Shown piece after piece: positions 6,813 to 12,449 of a DNA stretch of 12,449 nt. Source of the DNA: Saprospiraceae bacterium UBA2365 (GTDB lineage Bacteria > Bacteroidota > Bacteroidia > Chitinophagales > Saprospiraceae). Both the position numbers and the translations under genes were made by a program. The notes beneath the pieces were generated by a model. It did not search any database and was not told the origin of the DNA. It worked only from the letters and a program-made list of their open reading frames with translations. The stretch is from positions 7,090 through 19,538 of the forward strand of contig DDTL01000008.1 of the NCBI GenBank assembly GCA_002344345.1. The letters run 5' to 3'. Positions within the stretch are counted from its first letter, which is position 1. The number at the start of each line of letters is the position of its first letter.

Positions 6813-8222
6813 ATGAAAAAAATACCATTACACTGGCAAATTCTGATTGCTCTGACGCTAGCCATCATTTTTGGTTTGATATTCAAAACCAATTATAAAC
6901 TGGACAGTATGACATCTGAAAATATTAAGCGTGAGATAGGATCAGATGTTTTGGATGACCTGGGCAGAATTGAGAATCAGGTATATCCGACACAACAAGC
7001 ATACAGGCAAGCTATTATTGGTATTACCGGTGAGCAAACTTTCAAAAAAAACCAGTCTTTATTCATTAAGGCTGCCTATCATAATCCGGCAGTTGAAGCT
7101 ATTCATTGGATAGGAGAAATATTTTTAAAAGCTTTGAGAATGATCATCATTCCATTGGTGATGAGTTCACTCATTTCCGGAGTTGTGAGTATTGGTTCTG
7201 CTTCGAATCTGGGAAGGTTGGGATTTAAAACAATGTTCTATTATATTTCAACCAGCTTACTGGCTATTTTAACAGGGTTGTTTTTTGTGAATCTTATCAG
7301 ACCAGGAGTCGGAGCTGATCTGAATTTTTCTGAAGTAGTGGAAGGGCTAGAAGTAAGTCAAAGTTCATTTAAAAGCATTTTGCTGGATATTATACCTTCC
7401 AATATTTTTAAGGCACTCACCGATAATAATATGCTTGGTATCATTTTCTTTTCACTTCTATTTGGTTATTTTATAACCAGAGTAGCAGAAGGATACAGAA
7501 AAGTATTGGAAAAAGCGTTCAATGCGATTTTAGAAGTGATCATGAAAATGACTGAGTTTATTATTTTATTCACTCCTTTGGGTGTTTTTGCGCTGGTATC
7601 AAAGGTAGTAGCAGATCAGGATGATTTGATAAGTCTTGCTTCTAGGTTAGGATTGTATATGGTGGTAGTGCTTTTAGGTTTGTTTATTCACTTTTTCATT
7701 AGTTTGCCATTGATTGTTAAATATATAGGGAAAGCCGATCCATTTAAACATTTAAAAAATATGGCAACACCTTTGTTGACTGCATTTTCCACCAGCTCTT
7801 CAGCCGCTACTATGCCGCTTACACTGGATGCTGTTGAAAACAAGTCAGGAGTATCACAAAAAATCACCAATTTCACCATTCCATTGGGTACCACAGTCAA
7901 TATGGATGGTACTGCATTGTACGAATGTGTCGCGGTTATTTTTATAGCACAGGCATATGGAATTGATTTGAGCTTAGGTCAGCAATTGATCGTAATCATC
8001 ACATCTTTACTTGCTTCCATTGGAGCAGCAGCGGTGCCGATGGCAGGATTGGTGATGATGACCATCATATTATCAGCTGTTGGGCTACCTATGGAAGGTA
8101 TCGGGTTGATATTGGCAGTAGACAGACTTCTGGATATGTTCAGAACGGCCACTAATGTCTGGTCTGACTCATGTGGAGCTGTAACTATAGCTAAATCTGA
8201 AGGTGAAAAACTTCATATTTAG
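6813..8222 (+). CDS. Dicarboxylate/amino acid:cation symporter (SLC1/DAACS family)
   Basis: Inner-membrane transporter that takes up acidic amino acids or C4-dicarboxylates with Na+ or H+. The family core is complete: KALRMIIIPLVMSSL (106-120), the serine-rich hairpin HP1 STSSSAATMP (326-335), the unwound TM7 motif NMDGT (363-367), HP2 around AAAVPMAG (405-412), and TM8 with Asp437, Asp441, Arg444, Asn448 and Asp452. Arg444 falls where GltPh Arg397 binds the substrate side-chain carboxylate, so an acidic substrate is likely (inference from family structure). Residues about 26-92 form a long polar stretch between TM1 and the next membrane segment, longer than in GltPh. Total length is 469 residues. 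The gene appears monocistronic, converging on the ZIP-like gene 37 bp away. Confidence 0.93.
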   Translation: MKKIPLHWQILIALTLAIIFGLIFKTNYKLDSMTSENIKREIGSDVLDDLGRIENQVYPTQQAYRQAIIGITGEQTFKKNQSLFIKAAYHNPAVEAIHWIGEIFLKALRMIIIPLVMSSLISGVVSIGSASNLGRLGFKTMFYYISTSLLAILTGLFFVNLIRPGVGADLNFSEVVEGLEVSQSSFKSILLDIIPSNIFKALTDNNMLGIIFFSLLFGYFITRVAEGYRKVLEKAFNAILEVIMKMTEFIILFTPLGVFALVSKVVADQDDLISLASRLGLYMVVVLLGLFIHFFISLPLIVKYIGKADPFKHLKNMATPLLTAFSTSSSAATMPLTLDAVENKSGVSQKITNFTIPLGTTVNMDGTALYECVAVIFIAQAYGIDLSLGQQLIVIITSLLASIGAAAVPMAGLVMMTIILSAVGLPMEGIGLILAVDRLLDMFRTATNVWSDSCGAVTIAKSEGEKLHI

Positions 8223-8259
8223 TTGATCTGATTTAATGAGCCATTTTATTTGCCGATTT

Positions 8260-9021
8260 CTAAATCACCAGGTAAACAAGGATGAAACCAAGCAACATGA
8301 TCACAATTTTAAGAATTGACCCCTGAATATTGGAAGTGTTTATAGATTTGTGATCGATCAGATGCATGGCAACATGAGTCAAAGAACCAACAACAAATGC
8401 CATGATGTAATGACTCCATGCAGAATCAGGTGCTACGAAACCTGCAGTCAACATACCTAAAGGCGCCATAGAAGAAAAAATGAGCAATTGGGTGATGATA
8501 TTGGTCCGCGATAACCTGCTTCCCAGCATGATCAAAACCATTACAATGACCATGGGTATTCTATGGATCAGCACACCGATCAGATAAGCTTCTCCAAAAT
8601 GATCATGATGGTGGTGATGATCCATATGGCTGTGATCATGTATATGCTGAGCAGAGTCTGAAAAAGCAGAAGCCAGTGGAAATCCTTCAATAAAAGCATG
8701 TACACTCAACCCGATTAAAAGTGCATAGGAATAAGTGATGACCTGTCCGGGAAATTTGGCATCATGAGGATCCGATCCGGTAAAACTTTCAATGATCAAT
8801 TGGGTGAAAAAACCAGCAGCTATGAAAATACCGGTATAAGGCAATGATGCATGATAAATTTCCGGGACCAAATGCAGTACAATGACTCCAAGGAAGAAAG
8901 CACCTCCAAATAATTTTATATAGTCCAAATATTTAAAAACCTGTTCCTTCCTTAACCCAAACGTGACTAAACCAGTCAAAAATGGGACACTAAACAACAA
9001 TAAATAGCTTAAAACTTCCAT
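8260..9021 (-). CDS. ZIP-like metal transporter with histidine-rich loop
   Basis: A 253-residue, multi-pass membrane protein resembling ZIP (SLC39) divalent metal transporters. Hydrophobic segments fall near 3-20, 36-53, 62-78, 95-118, 145-166, 175-196, 202-222 and 236-253, consistent with eight helices. TM4 carries HAFIEG (108-113), with His108 and Glu112 at metal-site positions. The loop to TM5 has ten histidines in 16 residues (126-141), typical of ZIP metal-sensing loops. TM5 reads HRIPMV (153-158) instead of the usual pattern ending in an acidic residue, so a canonical two-metal site is doubtful. Zinc, iron or manganese are all possible substrates, and transport itself is unproven. The ATG shares one base with the stop of the PAP2 gene (TAATG), so the two are probably translationally coupled. 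Confidence 0.85.
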   Translation of the reverse strand: MEVLSYLLLFSVPFLTGLVTFGLRKEQVFKYLDYIKLFGGAFFLGVIVLHLVPEIYHASLPYTGIFIAAGFFTQLIIESFTGSDPHDAKFPGQVITYSYALLIGLSVHAFIEGFPLASAFSDSAQHIHDHSHMDHHHHHDHFGEAYLIGVLIHRIPMVIVMVLIMLGSRLSRTNIITQLLIFSSMAPLGMLTAGFVAPDSAWSHYIMAFVVGSLTHVAMHLIDHKSINTSNIQGSILKIVIMLLGFILVYLVI

Positions 9022-9599
9022 TAAATCAATGCTTCTTTAAAAAGTAACTTATCTGTATTTCTGAACAATGTAAATATACCTGTTCCGATGGCTCCTCCTA
9101 TCATAAAACCTGTTATTACGTCAAACGGATAATGAACACCCACATAAACCTGAGCGTACCCGATAGAAAATGCCCAAAGCAGGAATAGGAATGGCCAGAT
9201 TTTTTTGGGTCTTCTGAAAAACAACCATAAAAAAACAGCTATTCCTGCATGGTTCACTGCATGAGATGAAGGAAAACTAAATCCTCCCGGGCAAGGCACT
9301 CTGTGAATAACAATCTCCATGCGTTCAGGTTCACGACATGGCCTGATTCTTCCGAAAGTTGGTTTAAAAATCCTGCTGTTGATGCTGTCACAGGTAAAAA
9401 AAACCAAAAGCAGATAAAAACTGATGATCAAACCCCGTTTTTTCCAATTGAACAAGAAAAAGGAGATTAAAAAACCATAAAAAGGGATCCAAAAATATTT
9501 ATTCCTGATCATTGGCAAGACAAGATCAAAAAACATATTGGCAGATTGATCATTGATCCATTGAAATAAAAGCCAATCAATTTGCTCTAAAGAATCCAT
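9021..9599 (-). CDS. PAP2-family membrane phosphatase
   Basis: A 192-residue integral membrane phosphatase of the type 2 phosphatidic acid phosphatase family, which acts on lipid phosphates such as phosphatidate or undecaprenyl pyrophosphate outside the cytoplasmic leaflet. The three signatures appear in order: KPTFGRIRP (79-87; Lys79, Arg86), FPSSHA (109-114; His113, general acid), and AQVYVGVHYPFD (149-160; nucleophile His156, Asp160). About five hydrophobic segments surround them. In the third motif the usual Ser-Arg pair is Ala149-Gln150. The Asp-Ser-Ile-Asn segment before motif 1 and the Cys88/Cys103 pair (PCRE and PCPG) are other visible details. It is the first gene of a coupled pair with the ZIP-like transporter. 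The physiological substrate cannot be told from the sequence. Confidence 0.92.
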   Translation of the reverse strand: MDSLEQIDWLLFQWINDQSANMFFDLVLPMIRNKYFWIPFYGFLISFFLFNWKKRGLIISFYLLLVFFTCDSINSRIFKPTFGRIRPCREPERMEIVIHRVPCPGGFSFPSSHAVNHAGIAVFLWLFFRRPKKIWPFLFLLWAFSIGYAQVYVGVHYPFDVITGFMIGGAIGTGIFTLFRNTDKLLFKEALI

Positions 9600-9704
9600 T
9601 TATGAGTGCTATAAAACTGCAAGATAGGAGAAATTCTTTTGTCAGATAAAAGAAACAGGATGATAATTTCAATTATTGGAATTAATTCATGAAAGTTTAA
9701 GAAG

Positions 9705-9896
9705 TGAGTCTGTTCCGAAAAGTCCAATTCGTTGATTTTCAAACGTTATTTGCCCCTATCTACTGCGGTCAAAGATCAGCCCAAGACTAAAGAGTAAAGA
9801 TTGAAAATCAACAAATTAAAAGTCTTCTTTTAGGCGTTTACTGACTGAAAACGTCAGTGGGGATTTAGGGGGCAAAGACTTTGCGGAGCAGACTCA
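9705..9896. repeat. 192-bp MITE-like element with imperfect terminal inverted repeats
   Basis: The ends, TGAGTCTG... (9705-9723) and its near reverse complement (9878-9896), match at 17 of 19 bases. Inside lies a second inverted repeat, 9726-9742 with 9801-9817, paired at 16 of 17 positions and including a perfect 12-bp core (GTTGATTTTCAA). A small hairpin follows: ACTGAC (9840-9845), a 7-nt loop, then GTCAGT (9853-9858). TTTGCCCCTA (9749-9758) faces TAGGGGGCAAA (9866-9876) with one inserted base. The end sequence recurs at 3-20. No open frame of note is inside. The size, terminal repeats and recurrence suggest a non-autonomous mobile element or structured intergenic repeat. Flanks GAAG and AAAG are not a convincing target duplication. 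Confidence 0.65.
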
Positions 9897-9983
9897 AAAG
9901 TCATATATCAAATATCCGAAGGCTGAATTAGCCCATAAATAAAGACTCATCTCTCAATTATTTTAATCAAAATATTATTTCAG

Positions 9984-10015
9984 CTTGGTATTTAAGGGTA
10001 TCCTCCGTATTTTTG
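9984..10015 (+). promoter_or_regulatory. fpr: Bacteroidota-type promoter of fpr
   Basis: TATTTTTG at 10008-10015 matches the -7 consensus TAnnTTTG. CTTG at 9984-9987 is a near match to the -33 TTTG, with 20 bp between, close to the usual spacing. Transcription should start near 10022, about 15 nt before the ATG at 10037. This is the only promoter in the window with both boxes recognisable. Confidence 0.7.
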
Positions 10016-10036
10016 CGATTCAATAAAAAGTCAATT

Positions 10037-10843
10037 ATGGAAAGTAAATATAATAGTGTCGTCACTCATATCATGCAGGTATCGCCTACAATGAAAATAA
10101 TCCGGATTAAACCAGATGGATGGGAATTTCCTGATTTTACTGCAGGACAGTTTGTTGCTTTGGGTTTGTATGCTGAAATACCCAGATGTGAGGAAGCCAC
10201 AGAAGAGTATAAATTTCAGGAGCCCGGAACGTTGATCAAAAGAGCATATTCCATAGCTTCTTCTTCTTCCCAGCATTTTATTGAGTTTTATATTACACTT
10301 GTTCATTCAGGTTCATTGACCCCTCGGTTGTTCAGTTTGAATATTGGAGATAAAATTTATATGGCTCCCAAACCAACCGGAATGTTCACTTTGGATATGG
10401 TAGATGAAATCAACAACATTGTACTGATCGCAACCGGAACCGGAGTAGCTCCTTATATGAGTATGCTCAGATCCAATGCATTGAAAAGGAAAAGCAAGAT
10501 CATGGTGATCCAGGGAGCATCCAACAGTTGGGATTTGGGATATTACTCAGAATTACAATTGTTGTCAAGTATGTTTGATAACTTTTTTTATTACCCAACG
10601 GTTACCATGCCGGAGAAAGAACCTGCAGGATGGGTTGGTGATACCAGATTTATTGAAGCCATATGGAAAGACGGTACGGTACATAAGCATTTTGGTGTAG
10701 AGGTCAGTCCCGACAACACACATTTCTTCCTTTGCGGTAATCCTAATATGATCAAAAGCATGCAGGAAATTTTGAAAGATGAAGGGTTTAAACTCCATTC
10801 CCGGAAAGATCCCGGACAAGTTCACAGTGAAGAGTTCTTTTAA
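10037..10843 (+). CDS. fpr: Ferredoxin/flavodoxin--NADP(+) reductase
   Basis: Cytoplasmic FAD enzyme that exchanges electrons between NADPH and ferredoxin or flavodoxin. With the ATG at 10037 it has 268 residues. The FAD domain contains TAGQFVALG (35-43) and RAYSIAS (69-75), the R-x-Y-S flavin motif. SGSLTPRLFSL (91-101) matches the E. coli Fpr pattern KLSPRL. The NADP domain has LIATGTGVAPYMSML (130-144) and FFLCGNPNM (230-238). The C-terminus PGQVHSEEFF lines up with the E. coli Fpr end PGHMTAEHYW. An in-frame TTG at 10013 would add eight residues, but it lies inside the promoter -7 box, upstream of the expected transcription start, so I reject it. The gene is monocistronic and converges on the dehydrogenase gene 26 bp away. 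Confidence 0.93.
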   Translation: MESKYNSVVTHIMQVSPTMKIIRIKPDGWEFPDFTAGQFVALGLYAEIPRCEEATEEYKFQEPGTLIKRAYSIASSSSQHFIEFYITLVHSGSLTPRLFSLNIGDKIYMAPKPTGMFTLDMVDEINNIVLIATGTGVAPYMSMLRSNALKRKSKIMVIQGASNSWDLGYYSELQLLSSMFDNFFYYPTVTMPEKEPAGWVGDTRFIEAIWKDGTVHKHFGVEVSPDNTHFFLCGNPNMIKSMQEILKDEGFKLHSRKDPGQVHSEEFF

Positions 10844-10869
10844 ACTGTTTTTATAATTGATTCTAAATG

Positions 10870-12207
10870 TTAGCATTCCATTTCCTTTTCAGTGAATTGG
10901 ATGCCCAAAGTTTTTAATTCGCTGAGAATGGGTTGATAAATCTGTCTGGAAGTTGGAATGTGAATACCTGTGAGTTCAATTTTGCCATCGAGCAATAGTT
11001 TTGCTCCTATTGCGACTGGAAGCCCTACCGTCATTGCCATCGCAGTATAATGACTGTTTTTACCTTCAACTGTGAGCGTTGATTCAACTTTTTTGGTAAT
11101 ATTTCCGGTTTGATAACGAACCTGGTGTTGCATCACGATCATATCCCTATCCAATGGCTGAAGTGCCCATTTTGACATGAGAATTTGTTGAAGGACAGTT
11201 GCCGGAGTCCCTTTGGTCAAACCTGATTTTTGATCTGAAAACAATCCGAGCCATTCCAGTTTTTTAAAAGTATCACTCTGCTCATCCAAATGAAGATAAG
11301 CTGCCAGATTTGCCTTTAAATCTCCTGAAAATGAAGGTAAAAACGATTGAGTGAACTCTTTGTAGTTCATATCTGCCAGGTTTTCGATTTCAAACAGATC
11401 ATTTGTCATTCCTAATTGCACCAATGCATCCCAGGCTTTTGCATATCCTGGCCTTCTGATCGTTCCGCGATACATGGTTGGTATATCCATCAATCCATAA
11501 TCTTCCCTATATTTGACAGAGTCTCTGTTGGGATATGTTTCAAATTCACCATATCCTTCGATCCAAATCTTTTCTGTCCTTTTAAACAATTGATGGTAAG
11601 GAATGTATTTATAAAATCCTTCTTCAATGAACTGAGCGCCTAATTGACCTGCTTTTACAACATTCGCCGGATTCCATGAAAACTTGTAATTCCAGGGGTT
11701 ATTATCTGATTCTGGTGCAACCAGACCACCTGTTGAAGATTTGAATGAAATGATTTTTCCATTCTTCTCTCTGATTTTGTTCAATAATTCCATGGCAGAC
11801 ATATGGTCAATCCCTGGATCAAGACCCATTTCATTTAGTAAAATGACTCCCCTTTCTTGCGCAGTGCGATGATAATCAGCAGCATTAACGGGATTGTATG
11901 AAGCAGTGATCATATGAATACGGTATTCCAGACAAGCTTCAATTACCCTGGTATGCAGAAAAGCGGGTAGCATGGAAATGACCAGATCGAATCCTGGGAT
12001 CAGTCCCGAAATCATTTTCTCATCATTCACATCAAAAAAAACGGCGCATGACCTATCTTTACCTTCAATGCGTTTTTCAGCCATTGACTTATCCATGTCT
12101 GCGATGGTGATCAGCCATTTGTTGGCATGTGCCCGATCAATGAGATAATCAATTAATACAGGAGTTGATAATCCGGCACCGATCACCAGTATTTTTTTTT
12201 CTTTCAT
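10870..12207 (-). CDS. Saccharopine dehydrogenase-like oxidoreductase
   Basis: A 445-residue protein with the layout of glutamate-forming saccharopine dehydrogenase (fungal Lys9/plant and animal LKR-SDH C-terminal part). The N-terminal Rossmann motif is KILVIGAGLSTP (5-16). NEMGLDPGIDHMSAM (125-139), GGLVAPESDNNPWNYKFSW (160-178) and YPNRDS (225-230) are diagnostic of the substrate-binding domain. This enzyme type cleaves saccharopine to 2-aminoadipate semialdehyde and glutamate, in lysine degradation, or runs in reverse for lysine synthesis. No lysine-ketoglutarate reductase or semialdehyde dehydrogenase gene is adjacent, so the pathway cannot be confirmed. A related dehydrogenase, such as one acting on carboxynorspermidine or another imino acid, is less likely given the motifs. 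No promoter box was found upstream. Confidence 0.88.
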   Translation of the reverse strand: MKEKKILVIGAGLSTPVLIDYLIDRAHANKWLITIADMDKSMAEKRIEGKDRSCAVFFDVNDEKMISGLIPGFDLVISMLPAFLHTRVIEACLEYRIHMITASYNPVNAADYHRTAQERGVILLNEMGLDPGIDHMSAMELLNKIREKNGKIISFKSSTGGLVAPESDNNPWNYKFSWNPANVVKAGQLGAQFIEEGFYKYIPYHQLFKRTEKIWIEGYGEFETYPNRDSVKYREDYGLMDIPTMYRGTIRRPGYAKAWDALVQLGMTNDLFEIENLADMNYKEFTQSFLPSFSGDLKANLAAYLHLDEQSDTFKKLEWLGLFSDQKSGLTKGTPATVLQQILMSKWALQPLDRDMIVMQHQVRYQTGNITKKVESTLTVEGKNSHYTAMAMTVGLPVAIGAKLLLDGKIELTGIHIPTSRQIYQPILSELKTLGIQFTEKEMEC

Positions 12208-12449
12208 CTGAATTTTTTTATTTTGGTAGTCCTGATGATCTCATTTTTTTATGTTTAAACCATGATCAAGGTTTTCAGTATCATCTGGGATTTTTTGAGA
12301 ATTTTTTACTGTGTTAAAATCTTATGTTGCTTTTGCTTTAAAATTTATAAAAGCCAGAAAAATAAATTAATTATAAATGATTTCAGTCTAAAATGTTATA
12401 AAGTGGAAAGTTCATAAAGTTATATTGTTGATTTTGAGATGTTTATGAT
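12208..12449. other. AT-rich non-coding end of window
   Basis: No supported gene, RNA or terminator is visible in these 242 bp. Neither strand shows a TAnnTTTG box. A weak GCTTTT/AAAAGC pairing (12329-12354) is the only inverted repeat noticed. The sequence probably contains the leader of the saccharopine dehydrogenase-like gene and may belong to an upstream gene's flank beyond the edge. Confidence 0.5.

Larger units (their letters stand above)
9600..10036. other. 437-bp intergenic region between PAP2 and fpr
   Basis: No protein-coding gene is supported here. Positions 9600-9704 are AT-rich, with no TAnnTTTG box found for the PAP2 gene. The inverted-repeat element occupies 9705-9896. Positions 9897-9983 are AT-rich spacer, and the fpr promoter follows at 9984-10015, then a leader of about 15 nt to the ATG at 10037. 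Confidence 0.7.

Noticed and set aside
8598..8645. Histidine run in the ZIP-like protein as a possible cloning-tag artefact
   Set aside because: The His residues are interspersed with Asp, Ser, Met and Ile, lie in the loop between TM4 and TM5, and are typical of native ZIP transporters.
9701..9900. GAAG/AAAG flanks of the inverted-repeat element as a target-site duplication
   Set aside because: The match is only three of four bases and the exact element ends are uncertain, so it is not evidence of transposition.
12329..12354. GCTTTT/AAAAGC inverted repeat as an operator or terminator
   Set aside because: Only six mostly A-T pairs in very AT-rich DNA, with no T-tract or adjacent gene end.
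1..12449. CRISPR array, tRNA or rRNA genes, prophage, toxin-antitoxin or defence genes
   Set aside because: No regularly spaced direct repeats, no tRNA-like folds and no proteins of those families were seen on either strand.

Overview
The window looks like ordinary chromosomal sequence from a member of the Bacteroidota, at roughly 40% GC. Four things point there: a secreted metalloprotease with a type IX secretion (Por) C-terminal sorting domain, a DUF4296-type lipoprotein, several TAnnTTTG promoter -7 boxes, and the general lack of Shine-Dalgarno sequences. An order such as Saprospirales is possible, but the sequence alone does not settle it.

Layout from left to right. Positions 1-243 hold the end of a dispersed repeat (3-20) and the terminator of mdh. 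mdh (malate dehydrogenase, minus) is divergent from a secreted M43-type protease (plus); their facing -7 boxes lie in a 137-bp gap. sucC (succinyl-CoA synthetase beta) follows the protease and ends in a strong terminator. Only 11 bp after the terminator's T-tract, xseA begins at a TTG codon, followed by xseB; together these encode the two subunits of exonuclease VII. Converging on xseB is a minus-strand pair, a SixA-like histidine phosphatase and a DUF4296-like lipoprotein, overlapping by 4 nt. A 296-bp divergent gap leads to an SLC1-family acidic amino acid/dicarboxylate symporter (plus). It converges on a coupled minus-strand pair, a PAP2 phosphatase and a histidine-rich ZIP-like transporter, joined by TAATG. 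A 437-bp gap then carries a 192-bp element with imperfect terminal inverted repeats and a clear promoter for ferredoxin/flavodoxin-NADP reductase (fpr, plus). fpr converges on a saccharopine dehydrogenase-like gene (minus). The last 242 bp are AT-rich and empty as far as I can see.

Most genes are housekeeping: TCA cycle (mdh, sucC), DNA metabolism (xseAB), redox (fpr), amino acid metabolism and uptake, metal transport and lipid phosphate hydrolysis. I found no defence system, phage, CRISPR array, RNA gene or biosynthetic cluster. The best candidate for something undescribed is the 192-bp inverted-repeat element, whose 18-bp end occurs three times in the window. Other points worth checking are the xseA start next to a terminator, the fpr start correction, and altered active-site or metal-site residues in the protease, PAP2 and ZIP-like proteins.
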